A stretch of 64,000 nt of DNA from Longitalea arenae (GCF_016924755.1 NZ_JAFFJX010000001.1:1-64000), one strand, 5' to 3'; shown: positions 25,303-34,269, counted from the first letter of the stretch. Program-made: numbers and translations. Notes: generated from the letters alone by a model not told the origin.

Positions 25303-26391
25303 ATGAAGAAGCTGACAGTTCTGGCCAGCGCCATTTTGAGCCTCTCCGCGGCCATTGCGCAAACGGCGCATATGGATTTTGAAAAATATTCACCCACCTC
25401 TACGCTGGTAGTGCCGGAGCATAAAGTAAGCCGCTCCCGTTTTCCGTTTATCGATGTGCACAACCACCAGCGCAGTATGTCAGCAGGCGATCTCAGGAAC
25501 CTGGAAAAAGAAATGGATAAGCTGAATATGGCAGTGATGGTAAACCTCAGCGGCGATAATGGAAGCAGGCTTCAAAACAAGATCGACAATATCCGCTCAA
25601 CCAGTCCAAAACGATTTATTGTTTTTGCGAATGTAAATTTTAATGGCGTCGGTGAACCGGGCTGGACGGAAAAAGCCGTAAAGCAACTGGAAGAAGATGT
25701 GAAGTATGGCGCCAATGGATTGAAAGTCTTTAAAAACCTCGGGCTTTCCGTAAAAGACAATACGGGCAAACGGGTATCTGTAGATGATCCGCGGCTCGAT
25801 CCCATTTGGGCGAAATGTGGTGAATTAAAGATCCCGGTACTTATACATACTGCCGATCCCAAACCTTTCTGGGATCCGGAAGATGAGCACAACGAACGCT
25901 GGCTCGAGATCACGTCGCATCCCGCGCGCAAAAGAAGCGATACCGATCCGGCTCCCTGGGAAGTATTGATCGAAGAACAACACCGCATGTTTAAAAAACA
26001 CCGGCGCACTACTTTTATCGCGGCCCATTTTGGCTGGTACCCCAATAACCTGCCGAAGCTGGGAAAATTGTTGGATGAAATGCCAAACGTAGTAGTAGAA
26101 TTCGGCGCTGTGATCGCAGAGCTTGGCCGCCAGCCCCGGATGGCTCGTCAGTTCTTTGAGAAATACCAGGATCGCATCCTATTCGGGAAAGACAGCTGGG
26201 TGCCGGAAGAATATGCGACCTATTTCAGGGTGCTGGAAACAGAAGACGAGTATTTCCCTTACCATAAAAAATACCACGCTTTCTGGGCCATGTATGGCAT
26301 GGGGCTTCCTGACGCCATTCTGAAGAAAATATATTATAAGAACGCCCTGCGGATCATTCCGAATATCGATAGTTCGCAGTTCCCTGATTAA
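25303..26391 (+). CDS. Exported amidohydrolase-family (TIM-barrel) protein
   Basis: A 362-aa protein with a signal peptide (1-20, ending AIAQ) and an Amidohydrolase_2 TIM barrel. Metal-site signatures are FIDVHNHQ, VLIHTADP, FIAAHFGW and FGKDSW near the C-terminus, spaced as in decarboxylating amidohydrolases (ACMSD/gamma-resorcylate type). The substrate cannot be read from sequence. Start 25303 is chosen because the signal peptide begins there; the in-frame extension to 25225 would precede the hairpin. It converges with the DUF6265-like gene. Confidence 0.85.
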   Translation: MKKLTVLASAILSLSAAIAQTAHMDFEKYSPTSTLVVPEHKVSRSRFPFIDVHNHQRSMSAGDLRNLEKEMDKLNMAVMVNLSGDNGSRLQNKIDNIRSTSPKRFIVFANVNFNGVGEPGWTEKAVKQLEEDVKYGANGLKVFKNLGLSVKDNTGKRVSVDDPRLDPIWAKCGELKIPVLIHTADPKPFWDPEDEHNERWLEITSHPARKRSDTDPAPWEVLIEEQHRMFKKHRRTTFIAAHFGWYPNNLPKLGKLLDEMPNVVVEFGAVIAELGRQPRMARQFFEKYQDRILFGKDSWVPEEYATYFRVLETEDEYFPYHKKYHAFWAMYGMGLPDAILKKIYYKNALRIIPNIDSSQFPD

Positions 26392-26441
26392 AAGAAAGTA
26401 GACAATAGCAAGTGGCTGGCAGGAAATTATTCGTTCAATGT

Positions 26442-26927
26442 TCACTTCACTCGACTATAAACAAAATCCGACCCCATTTCCCTGCCATTTTTACTACCCT
26501 CTATGCGTGCGCGTAAAATGGATGCTGAGACCAGCTCATAAATTACCCGCTGCGGATAAACGTGTGCGGCATTCTCAAATACATAGCGGTTATTATTGTA
26601 CGATATCAGCTTAAAAACAACGGGCTGATGATCATTCTGATCATGTACAACCGGCGTGTAAAAAATGGCATTGTCCTGGAAAGAAATGGTCACCTGTTCA
26701 AGTACCATGGTATCGCTGCCTTTGACCCGGAAGCTGCGGCCGGAAAGCAGGCTATCGTTCATTGTGTCCCATGCTTCGTATAAGGCGCCGCGTGGGGTAT
26801 CCATTTTCCATAAACCGGATAAACCAAAGAGCGGTTTGAATTCTTTTCCCGACCAGGCGGCTTGTTGTGCAAATGACACATGCATACATGTTAGCAGCAG
26901 CCCGATAAAACAAATTGTTCTTCCCAT
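26442..26927 (-). CDS. Exported DUF6265-like protein
   Basis: A 161-aa exported protein; the signal peptide (1-20, ending SFAQ) begins at MGRTICFIG, so start 26927 is preferred over 26963. The mature region (LSGLWKMDTPRGALYEAWDTM, then beta-rich segments to FVYSRVK) resembles small Bacteroidota beta-barrel proteins of the DUF6265 type, whose role is unknown. It stands alone, divergent from the DUF1579 gene. Confidence 0.7.
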   Translation of the reverse strand: MGRTICFIGLLLTCMHVSFAQQAAWSGKEFKPLFGLSGLWKMDTPRGALYEAWDTMNDSLLSGRSFRVKGSDTMVLEQVTISFQDNAIFYTPVVHDQNDHQPVVFKLISYNNNRYVFENAAHVYPQRVIYELVSASILRARIEGSKNGREMGSDFVYSRVK

Positions 26928-27087
26928 AAATGCAGGGTTTTGAATGGTGTATTGAAGGTACAAAGGTTTGAACTATGGAGGCTTTTCATCCTGCCGCAAT
27001 CCGGCTTCGTCCTGCTATTAGTTGATATTGATCAGTTTTCACATTGGCGCTTTTTTTGATAATGTATTTTTATAAAAACTAACAGTT

Positions 27088-27660
27088 ATGAAAAAACTTG
27101 CCGTCACGGCTTCCGCCGTACTATTTGTCATCAATAGTTTTACTGCCAGTGCCCAATCACAGGATCAACAGAAGGCCTGGGCCGATTACATGACGCCTGG
27201 CGAGGTGCATAAGATGATGGCCAAATGGGATGGAAAATGGAAAGAAGATGTTACCTTCTGGATGCAGCCTGGTGCAGCACCCTCTAAAAGTACCGCAACC
27301 TGTGTAAATAAAATGGTGATGGGCGGCCGCTACCAGCAAAGCACCCACACCGGTAATATGATGGGCCAGCCGTTTGAGGGATTGGGCACACTGGGCTGGG
27401 ACAATGCCCGGAAAATGCTCGTCAGCACCTGGATAGACAATATGGGAACCGGCATTATGTATATGGAAGGGCCCTGGGATAATGCTACCAAAACAGCCAC
27501 GCTCAAAGGCAAAACTACCGACCCCATGACAGGCAAGGAAATGGATGTTAAACAAACTTTTTCGGTAGTGAACGACAACACCCAAAAAATGGAAATGTTT
27601 ATGATGCAGGACGGCCAGGAATTCAAGACCATGGAGATCACCTTTACGCGGACCAAATAA
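27088..27660 (+). CDS. Exported DUF1579 protein
   Basis: A 190-aa exported protein with a signal peptide (1-22, ending ASAQ). The mature sequence matches DUF1579: WDGKWKEDVTFWMQPGA, VMGGRYQQSTHTGNMMGQPFEG, LGWDNARKMLVSTWIDNMGTG, all repeated-strand motifs rich in Met, Gly and Trp. The fold is thought to be a lipocalin-like barrel; its biochemical role is unknown. It stands alone, divergent from the DUF6265-like gene and followed by an unusually long terminator stem. Confidence 0.88.
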   Translation: MKKLAVTASAVLFVINSFTASAQSQDQQKAWADYMTPGEVHKMMAKWDGKWKEDVTFWMQPGAAPSKSTATCVNKMVMGGRYQQSTHTGNMMGQPFEGLGTLGWDNARKMLVSTWIDNMGTGIMYMEGPWDNATKTATLKGKTTDPMTGKEMDVKQTFSVVNDNTQKMEMFMMQDGQEFKTMEITFTRTK

Positions 27661-27674
27661 TTAGTTGAACATCG

Positions 27675-27720
27675 ATCAACAAAACGTCCCGCCCTGTAAG
27701 GAGCGGGACGTTTTGTTGAT
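27675..27720. terminator. Bidirectional intrinsic terminator with 18-bp perfect stem
   Basis: The 18 bases at 27675-27692 are perfectly complementary to 27703-27720 (core CGTCCCGC / GCGGGACG, with CAAAA / TTTTG inside the outer arms) around a 10-nt loop. It separates the convergent DUF1579 and SRPBCC genes and should work on both strands. Confidence 0.85.
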
Positions 27721-27753
27721 GGTATATCTTTCCAGCCGGTCATGGTTCCGCGA

Positions 27754-28254
27754 CTAACTATTCAACATCTCCTTCAGTTGCAGGTTCTTATTCCGCAGAT
27801 CAATGCCCCCTTCTACGATCGACTTCAAATTGGCCAGGTAAAAGGTCCAGCCGGTTTTGCAGCCCACATGGAAATTTTGTTTTCCTGCATCATCGGTGGG
27901 TATGTCTTCCTGTACCAGCTCGACGATATGTTCGCCCTCTTCGTTCTTGATTCGAACGGTACAATTGCCCGCTTTGCCGAAGCTGAACTTAAAAAGGTCT
28001 TTGTTATTCGCCTCCAGCACCTGCCCGTATTCAACAGATGTGTCAGGATAACCATGCCATAGCCATTTATAGGTATCGCCTACAGTCACCTGCTCATCCC
28101 TGTCTTTTTCTTCGCCATTTTTCTGCTTATACTCACTCAGGCGAACAAACCAGCTTTCCATACCATTGCGGGTCGTCCACGCCCGGTATAAAGTTTCAAC
28201 CGGTGCACTTACATTAATGCGTACAACAAACCGGCTCCAATCGATAGTTGACAT
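27754..28254 (-). CDS. SRPBCC (AHSA1-like) domain protein
   Basis: A 166-aa cytoplasmic protein with a START/Bet v1-like fold of the AHSA1 subgroup: INVSAPVETLYRAWTT, ESWFVRLSEY, and the C-terminal GWTFYLANLKSIVEGG helix. Members bind hydrophobic ligands or assist chaperones; specific function unknown. It follows the DUF1761 membrane protein gene on the same strand after 30 bp, so the two are probably one transcript. Confidence 0.87.
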   Translation of the reverse strand: MSTIDWSRFVVRINVSAPVETLYRAWTTRNGMESWFVRLSEYKQKNGEEKDRDEQVTVGDTYKWLWHGYPDTSVEYGQVLEANNKDLFKFSFGKAGNCTVRIKNEEGEHIVELVQEDIPTDDAGKQNFHVGCKTGWTFYLANLKSIVEGGIDLRNKNLQLKEMLNS

Positions 28255-28284
28255 ATGAATTTGTTTTAATTTCTTTGCATCCGA

Positions 28285-28725
28285 CTAACGCCACGCTCCA
28301 ATAATTGCCCCCATCAAGACCAGTGCCACAACACTATAAAACCCATTAATAAATATCAACCGCCACGACTTGAATTCGAAAAGGCTATGGATCGCAATTG
28401 CGCAGAAGGTCCAGATGCCGGCCAGGAAACCCGCTGTGGCGCCCCAGGCAATATCGGCTTTGGGAGCACATTGGGCCGGACAATCTGCCGGCGTAGCCAG
28501 GAACATGGCAAGGTTAGCAGCCATCAATAAGGAGAAGATGAGGGTATACCCAAAGATCTTTCCCTTATTACCACCTTTCCTGATCTGTTCTTCCGTAAAA
28601 TTATTGTCCTTCATCCATGCCTTCCCAAATAAACCCGGCGAATACCATATGCCCCCAACAACAAATGAAGAGATCCCGGCAACCAGAACAGCCCACCAGT
28701 TAATTACAGGCATTATCATAAGCAT
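28285..28725 (-). CDS. DUF1761 membrane protein
   Basis: About 146 aa with four predicted transmembrane helices. The N-terminus INWWAVLVAGISSFVVGGIWYSP and the following GKAWMK match DUF1761, a family of small integral membrane proteins of unknown function. Four in-frame ATGs lie close together (28743, 28725, 28719, 28713); 28725 is a compromise and the true start is uncertain. It leads a two-gene transcript with the SRPBCC gene. Confidence 0.8.
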   Translation of the reverse strand: MLMIMPVINWWAVLVAGISSFVVGGIWYSPGLFGKAWMKDNNFTEEQIRKGGNKGKIFGYTLIFSLLMAANLAMFLATPADCPAQCAPKADIAWGATAGFLAGIWTFCAIAIHSLFEFKSWRLIFINGFYSVVALVLMGAIIGAWR

Positions 28726-28876
28726 ATCATTTTTGAAAAACACTGTTAGCGGCTAAGCAGGGATTGATCGTATAACCTTTTTCTCATGGCTGATAAATAC
28801 TTAGCCCTAACAGGTTTTTAAGGTTATTTCAAATCTATTTGCTAATTTTTACGCCCGCAACTAAAAAGGAATCAGG

Positions 28877-29956
28877 CTGGAAAAGCAGGCGATAAATAGT
28901 ACTAATAAGCCGATCAAAAAAACAACAGGCGCCGACCGGTTAAACGATATCGGTTTCAGGGTGATCCTTATCCCTGCCTTTGGTGTGGTTATTCCTTTGG
29001 TCACCGGCATGATCAATCAACAGGAATTCTCGCCATGGAAAGTTAAACTCAGTATTCTTTTTACGATCGGTATTGCCTTTCTGATCTGGGAAGGGAACCG
29101 CTTTTTGCTTTTCACTTTACGCAGTTATTTCGACTGGTTCAATAAACCGGTCCGTAAAATTGCCGTGCTTGTGCTATCGGTGTCGTTCTATACGATACCC
29201 ATCAGCGCTTTGCTGCTGGTGATCTGGTATCAGATCTTTAATGATGGAAAAGTGAATTGGGATACCATCACCACCACCACCCTTGTTATCATGATCTGCG
29301 TGCTGTTCATCACGCATATTTATGAAACCGTTTTTTTGGTGCGTGAAGCGGAAACTGAAAAACTAAAAAAAGAACAGCTGGAAAGGGCCCGGGCAGAAGC
29401 GGAATTGGAAGCGCTCAAAAACCAGATAGACCCGCATTTCATCTTCAATTCGCTCAACGCCTTGTCGCACCTTATTGAAAAAGATCCGCCGAAAGCACGG
29501 CGCTTCAATGATAACCTGGCCGATGTTTATCGTTATATACTTCAAAACAAAGCCCGTGAATTGGTGCTGCTTCATGAAGAAATGCTATTTTTAAACGACT
29601 ATTTTTCTTTGCTGAAGATCCGCTTTGAACAGGCGGTGCAATTACAGGTGAATATCAACCCGGCACTGTTTGAACAATACCTTATCCCACCCATTTCGTT
29701 GCAGATTTTGGTAGAGAATGCCATTAAGCACAATGAATTCTCAGATGCCATTCCTTTGGTAATTACCATCGACATGCAAAACGATGAATTGATCATCCAC
29801 AACCAGGTGCGGAAAAAAATATTAAGAAAAACGTCTTCGCGTATTGGTTTATATAACCTGGGCGAACGTTATAAACTAACCACCAGCAAAGAGATCAGTG
29901 TGATGGAGTCAGGGAGTGATTTCACCGTATCGCTACCGGTGCTAAAAATTGCATAA
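28877..29956 (+). CDS. LytS-family sensor histidine kinase, probable CTG start
   Basis: A membrane histidine kinase of the LytS/YehU (His_kinase, PF06580) family. Four transmembrane helices occupy the N-terminal half; a coiled linker (ETEKLKKEQLERARAEAELEAL) leads to the phospho-acceptor segment NQIDPHFIFNSLNAL (His near 187), and an HATPase domain follows (LQILVENAIKHN). No ATG lies in frame upstream of residue TGMI. GTG at 28961 would cut into the first helix, whereas CTG at 28877 has AAAAGGA 6 nt before it and restores 28 residues (GADRLNDIGFRVIL) resembling family N-termini. The partner LytTR regulator follows after 68 bp. Confidence 0.85.
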   Translation: MEKQAINSTNKPIKKTTGADRLNDIGFRVILIPAFGVVIPLVTGMINQQEFSPWKVKLSILFTIGIAFLIWEGNRFLLFTLRSYFDWFNKPVRKIAVLVLSVSFYTIPISALLLVIWYQIFNDGKVNWDTITTTTLVIMICVLFITHIYETVFLVREAETEKLKKEQLERARAEAELEALKNQIDPHFIFNSLNALSHLIEKDPPKARRFNDNLADVYRYILQNKARELVLLHEEMLFLNDYFSLLKIRFEQAVQLQVNINPALFEQYLIPPISLQILVENAIKHNEFSDAIPLVITIDMQNDELIIHNQVRKKILRKTSSRIGLYNLGERYKLTTSKEISVMESGSDFTVSLPVLKIA

Positions 29957-30024
29957 TCCTGAAACCTGAGTTCCGGCCAGCCTGGCCAGCGGCCAACTGG
30001 CTGAACACAATAAATAATTTTCAA

Positions 30025-30780
30025 ATGAAATGTGTCATTATTGAAGATGAGAAACCGGCAGCGGAAAAACTGCTGAGTTTACTGGCCTTAACAGATCAAC
30101 CGGTAACGGTTGAGGTGGTGCTGGGCAGTGTGCAGGAAGCTATTGAGTGGTTGCGGGAACATGCCAGCCCGGAATTGATCTTTATGGATATTGAGCTCAG
30201 TGATGGCCTGTCGTTTAAGATCTTTGAACACATAAATATTGAATGTCCCGTTATTTTTATCACAGCTTATGACGAATACTGGCAGGAAGCGTTTGAGTAT
30301 AACAGTATCGATTATCTGCTGAAGCCGGTAAAACCAGAAAAGCTGGAAGCGGCCCTTAACAAGTACCAAAAGCTGAAACAGCATTTTACGGCCAACTACC
30401 AGGCGCTGGCCAACTGGCCGCTGGCACAGCCCCAGGGCGGTTATAAAAAGCGGTTCCTGGTAAAACGGGGAACCGATTATATCAGTATTAAAACGGAAGA
30501 GATAGCTTACTTCTATGCCACGCATAAGCTGGTTTGCATGGTTGATAGCGCCGGACAGAAATTTATCATGGATCAATCGCTGGCCGATATTGAGACCCAG
30601 GTGGATCCAGCCGTTTTTTACCGGGTTAACCGAAAATACCTGGTGAATATGAGCGCCATCAAACGGATCAAGACCTATCCCAAAAGCAAGCTCTTGCTGG
30701 AAGTAACGCCGCTGGTGACGGAAGATATTATTATCAGCCAGGAAAATGCCGCCGCCTTTAAGCAATGGATGGGGCAGTGA
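30025..30780 (+). CDS. LytTR-family response regulator
   Basis: A 251-aa two-component regulator. The receiver domain (1-~120) has the acidic pair ED, the phospho-acceptor Asp near 55 in LIFMDIELSDG, the Thr in FITAYDEY and the Lys in YLLKPVK near 100. The C-terminal LytTR DNA-binding domain (~145-250) shows KRFLVKRGTDYISIKTEEIAYF and FYRVNRKYLVNMSAI. It is surely the partner of the LytS-like kinase directly upstream. Target genes are unknown; LytTR proteins usually bind paired imperfect direct repeats. Confidence 0.95.
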   Translation: MKCVIIEDEKPAAEKLLSLLALTDQPVTVEVVLGSVQEAIEWLREHASPELIFMDIELSDGLSFKIFEHINIECPVIFITAYDEYWQEAFEYNSIDYLLKPVKPEKLEAALNKYQKLKQHFTANYQALANWPLAQPQGGYKKRFLVKRGTDYISIKTEEIAYFYATHKLVCMVDSAGQKFIMDQSLADIETQVDPAVFYRVNRKYLVNMSAIKRIKTYPKSKLLLEVTPLVTEDIIISQENAAAFKQWMGQ

Positions 30781-30783
30781 GGC

Positions 30784-30850
30784 AATGTGCTGATTTGCTG
30801 ATGTGCTAATGTGCTAATGTGCTAATGTGCTGATTTGCTAATGTGCTGAT
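30784..30850. repeat. Short tandem repeat, ~8-bp unit
   Basis: The stretch is built of AATGTGCT-type octamers mixed with GATTTGCT variants, beginning 4 nt after the LytTR stop codon. Such units slip easily during replication. Confidence 0.85.
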
Positions 30851-30928
30851 GAAATACAGGGAATACAAAGGGTTAGCCAGTTAAAATAGTGAGAGGCCCA
30901 TTGACGATTGACCATTCACCAATAAAAA

Positions 30929-30955
30929 ACCCCGATAATATGAAACTACCGGGGT
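30929..30955 (-). terminator. Intrinsic terminator of the Spy-like gene
   Basis: ACCCCG (30929-30934) pairs with CGGGGT (30950-30955); on the minus strand the stem is followed by TTTTTTATT. Confidence 0.75.
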
Positions 30956-30983
30956 ACATCCTATAACGTGTGCATCAAAGCCA

Positions 30984-31400
30984 TTAATTATTGCTACCGC
31001 CGCCGCGGTTGCCGCCACCACCCCCACCGCGTTGCGGACGGGTTGTGGGCTCTATTTCATCTTTCCACTTCTTGTATTGATCTTCGGTAAAGATTTTTTT
31101 GAGCTTTTCATCGCGTTCACCGGCCAGTTTCATCATTTTCTCGCGGATCGCTTCCCGGTCAGGGGCGCCACCGCCTGCCCGCATTTCTTCAAATACCTTT
31201 TGCTGAGCTCTGAAATAGTCTATAAAGGCGCTGTCGCTTTTAGTGGTCTGCTCTGAGTTTAGTTTGAGATCGGTCAGTTTTTCTTTGACCATCTTTAATC
31301 TTTCTTCAGGAGTACGGCGGAAACCGCCCCCGCCGCCCTGGGCATGTACGGCTAAAACACCGGTTATGGCAATCGCCAGCAATAAGGTCGCTTTTTTCAT
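30984..31400 (-). CDS. Exported Spy/CpxP-like helical protein with Gly-rich tails
   Basis: A 138-aa exported protein with a signal peptide (1-20, ending VHAQ). After GGGGGF the mature part is helical: RTPEERLKMVKEKLTDLKLNSEQTTK, then KKIFTEDQYKKWKDEIE, the LTxxQ-like pattern of Spy/CpxP proteins, which are periplasmic chaperones or stress sensors. It ends in a Gly/Arg/Asn-rich tail (PQRGGGGGGNRGGG). It is monocistronic with its own terminator. Spy similarity is by pattern only, so the role is tentative. Confidence 0.7.
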   Translation of the reverse strand: MKKATLLLAIAITGVLAVHAQGGGGGFRRTPEERLKMVKEKLTDLKLNSEQTTKSDSAFIDYFRAQQKVFEEMRAGGGAPDREAIREKMMKLAGERDEKLKKIFTEDQYKKWKDEIEPTTRPQRGGGGGGNRGGGSNN

Positions 31401-31689
31401 GCTATGAGATTTAGTTTAATGTAATCGTATAATTGATTGGATGCCGCTTCGGGTAAAAACCTGCGCAGTTGAAAAAATTATTGGCCTGAATGCAAAAAAG
31501 CAGGAAAAGTGCCCAATTGGCCAAAATGCCGCCCCATGCGGCTGTTCAGGCCGGCTATTGCCCTAAAATAATCGCCCGGCGGCCGGAATCCCGGGTCTGT
31601 CAGGCCCACCGCCTATCTTTCAGCGTATTTTGGAACAGCGTTTGCCAAATTCAGATTATCTTGCAACTCCTTAAAAAATTTGTATTGAT

Positions 31690-32388
31690 ATGGAATACGC
31701 TAAAATTGTTGCTGTAACGGGTTTACCAGGATTATTCGAATTGGTGAGCAGTAAATCTGATGGCGCTATTGTACGGTCACTGGAAGACAAAAGCACAAAA
31801 TTTGTTTCAAGCAGGGTGCATAACTTTTCTCATCTTGAAAGCATTGAAGTATATACAGTTCGGGACAATGTAAACCTGGTAGATATTTTCACTGCCATGG
31901 ATCAGAGCGGTGAAAAAACACCTGATGAAAAAGACAATGCAGCTGTTAAAAAGTATTTCGAGAAAGTATATCCCGACCTCGATTTCGACCGCGTATACTC
32001 CAGCGATATGAAGAAAATGGTGAAGTGGTTTGGCGTACTGAAATCTAATAATATTGAGATCAAACTAAGAGAAGCGGCTCCTGAGGAAGAACAGGTAGAA
32101 GAAGCAGTTGTAGTGGAAGAAACTGCGGCTGCCGCAAAAGATGAAAAGCCTAAAGCTGCTAAAAAGGAAAAAGAGGCAGCAGGCGAAGAAGAAAAGAAAG
32201 AAGCGGCTCCCAAGAAAAAAGCAGCGCCCAAAGCCAAAAAAGAGGAAGGCGAAAGCGACGGTGAAGAAAAGAAAGAAGCTGCTGCCAAGAAAAAAGCAGC
32301 CCCTAAAGCCAAAAAGGAAGAGGGTGATGCTCCTGAAGAAGCACCAGCTAAAAAGAAAGCGGCTCCTAAAAAAGACGCCAAAAAGTAA
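31690..32388 (+). CDS. DUF5606 protein with histone-H1-like Lys/Ala-rich tail
   Basis: A 232-aa cytoplasmic protein. The N-terminal ~135 residues match DUF5606 (YAKIVAVTGLPGLFELVSSK, IVRSLEDKSTKFV, VYTVRDNVNLVDIF, KYFEKVYPDLDFDRVYSSDMKKMVKWFGVL). After an acidic bridge (EEEQVEEAVVVEE) the last ~90 residues are almost all Lys, Ala, Glu and Pro, with repeats of KKKAAPKAKKEEG. Such tails resemble histone H1 C-termini and can bind nucleic acids. DUF5606 function is unknown; a nucleoid or ribosome-associated role is inference. The M3 peptidase follows after ~87 bp. Confidence 0.88.
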   Translation: MEYAKIVAVTGLPGLFELVSSKSDGAIVRSLEDKSTKFVSSRVHNFSHLESIEVYTVRDNVNLVDIFTAMDQSGEKTPDEKDNAAVKKYFEKVYPDLDFDRVYSSDMKKMVKWFGVLKSNNIEIKLREAAPEEEQVEEAVVVEETAAAAKDEKPKAAKKEKEAAGEEEKKEAAPKKKAAPKAKKEEGESDGEEKKEAAAKKKAAPKAKKEEGDAPEEAPAKKKAAPKKDAKK

Positions 32389-32409
32389 TTTAGCAAACTT
32401 TAATAAACT

Positions 32410-32453
32410 AAAGCTACAGGCTGCTGGTTTTATTACCTGAAGTTTGTAGCTTT
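32410..32453 (+). repeat. Inverted repeat between DUF5606 gene and M3 peptidase
   Basis: AAAGCTACA (32410-32418) is perfectly complementary to TGTAGCTTT (32445-32453), followed by CTTATTTT. It could be a weak terminator or attenuator before the peptidase gene. Confidence 0.5.
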
Positions 32454-32475
32454 CTTATTTTAAAAAAGTGATCCA

Positions 32476-34206
32476 ATGAATTATACTGCAGACATAAAAA
32501 AATTGCCCCGGCACTTTTTACCGGCAGATTTTACCGTAACTACCTGGGACAATCTTGAACCTTATTTTAAAAATTTACTCGACAGGCCCATTCAGTCAAA
32601 AGCTGACCTGGAAAAATGGCTGCACGATATGAGTGAGCTGGAAGCGGTGGTAAGCGAAGACGCCTGCTGGCGCCAGATCAAAATGACCTGCGATACCGAG
32701 AACAAGGCGCTGGAAGAGGCATTTGTATTTTTTGTAACAGAAATACAACCCAAAATTCAGCCCTATGCTGATAAACTGAATAAAAAACTGGTTGAAAGCC
32801 CCTTTGTAACGGAGCTTGATCAGAAAAAATATTTTACCTACCTGCGCAGTGTTCGAAAAAGCATCGAGCTGTTCCGGGAAGAAAATATTCCCCTGCAATC
32901 TGAACTGGCTGTACTGGCGCAGCAGTTTGGGACCATTGCCGGTAAAATGACGGTTGAAGTAAACGGTAAGGAATACACCTTGCAACAGGCTTCCAAATTC
33001 CTTGAAAGCCATGACCGCAACTTGCGCGAAAGCGTTTACCGTAAAATAAACGAACGCAGACTGCAGGATAAAGAAGCACTCAACGACCTGTATACGCAGT
33101 TGATCCGCAAAAGACACCAGGTAGCGATCAATGCCGGCTTTGAAAACTATCGTGATTATAAATTCAAAGAGCTGGGCCGCTTCGATTATACAAAAGAAGA
33201 CTGCTTCCAGTTTCATGAAGCGGTTAAACAACATATTCTGCCGCTGGTAAATGTGATCAACGAACGGAAAAAGAAAAAACTGAACCTGCCTACTTTACGC
33301 CCCTGGGATTCGGAAGCAGAGCCGGAAGGCGTTCAGCCACTCAACCCGTTCAGTTCAGGCAATGAATTATTGGAAAAAAGCATTCAGTGTTTTGACCGGG
33401 TGCATCCCTTCTTTGCCAATTGCCTGCGCAAAATGGGTGAAATGAAACACCTCGACCTCGATAGCCGGAAGGGTAAAGCACCAGGCGGCTATAATTGCCC
33501 GCTGGCTGAAACAGGCGCCCCGTTTATTTTTATGAATGCGGCCGGACAAATGAGCGATGTTACTACCATGGTGCACGAAGGCGGCCACGCGGTACATTCG
33601 TTTCTCGCCCATCCATTGGAGTTAACCTCTTTTAAAGAATACCCTATGGAGATTGCCGAGGTGGCCAGCATGACGATGGAATTATTCAGCATGGATGCCT
33701 GGGATGTTTTCTTCGATAAAGAAGAGGATCTCATCCGGGCAAAAGAGCACCAGCTGGAAAGAGTGATCACCATCTTCCCATGGATTGCCACCATTGATAA
33801 ATTCCAACACTGGGTATATGAGAATCCCAACCATACCGTGGAAGAAAGAGCAGCAAAATGGATGGAGATCCTGAATGAATTCTCAAGCCCTGTAATTGAC
33901 TTTGACGGGCTTTCGGAATACCGAACTTATGCGTGGCAGCGACAGCTACACCTGTTTGAAGTTCCCTTGTACTATATTGAATATGGAATTGCCCAATTAG
34001 GCGCCATTGGTTTGTGGATGCAATTCAGGAAAGACAAAACAGCTGCCATAAACAACTATGTAAATGCCTTGCAACTGGGAGGTACCCGAACATTGCCGGA
34101 ACTGTACAGTGCAGCCGGACTTGTATTTAATTTTTCGCCGGATTACATTAAGCAGTTAATGCAATTTGTAAAGGCCGAGATGGACAAACTAAACGTTCAT
34201 CCCTAG
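32476..34206 (+). CDS. M3-family oligoendopeptidase
   Basis: A 576-aa cytoplasmic zinc peptidase of the M3 (PepF/oligoendopeptidase F-like) family, which trims oligopeptides. The active site is MVHEGGHAVHSF near 364-375 (HExxH with Gly-Gly inserted residues as in M3), and the third zinc ligand Glu lies in the helix PMEIAEVASMTMEL near 390-403. Substrate-binding Tyr/His residues occur near WQRQLHLFEVPLYYIEY. Length and domain layout (N-terminal helical lobe, catalytic lobe) are normal. Confidence 0.93.
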   Translation: MNYTADIKKLPRHFLPADFTVTTWDNLEPYFKNLLDRPIQSKADLEKWLHDMSELEAVVSEDACWRQIKMTCDTENKALEEAFVFFVTEIQPKIQPYADKLNKKLVESPFVTELDQKKYFTYLRSVRKSIELFREENIPLQSELAVLAQQFGTIAGKMTVEVNGKEYTLQQASKFLESHDRNLRESVYRKINERRLQDKEALNDLYTQLIRKRHQVAINAGFENYRDYKFKELGRFDYTKEDCFQFHEAVKQHILPLVNVINERKKKKLNLPTLRPWDSEAEPEGVQPLNPFSSGNELLEKSIQCFDRVHPFFANCLRKMGEMKHLDLDSRKGKAPGGYNCPLAETGAPFIFMNAAGQMSDVTTMVHEGGHAVHSFLAHPLELTSFKEYPMEIAEVASMTMELFSMDAWDVFFDKEEDLIRAKEHQLERVITIFPWIATIDKFQHWVYENPNHTVEERAAKWMEILNEFSSPVIDFDGLSEYRTYAWQRQLHLFEVPLYYIEYGIAQLGAIGLWMQFRKDKTAAINNYVNALQLGGTRTLPELYSAAGLVFNFSPDYIKQLMQFVKAEMDKLNVHP

Positions 34207-34257
34207 CCGGAAAAAAAATACCCAGTTCATGGTATGCGAAATATTAATTCATTCTAT

Positions 34258-34265
34258 TATATTTG
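34258..34265 (+). promoter_or_regulatory. Candidate -7 promoter element before a small RNA
   Basis: TATATTTG fits TAnnTTTG exactly and would set a start near 34270, ahead of a short transcript with a hairpin and a terminator. No clear -33 TTTG is seen. Confidence 0.35.
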
Positions 34266-34269
34266 TAAC

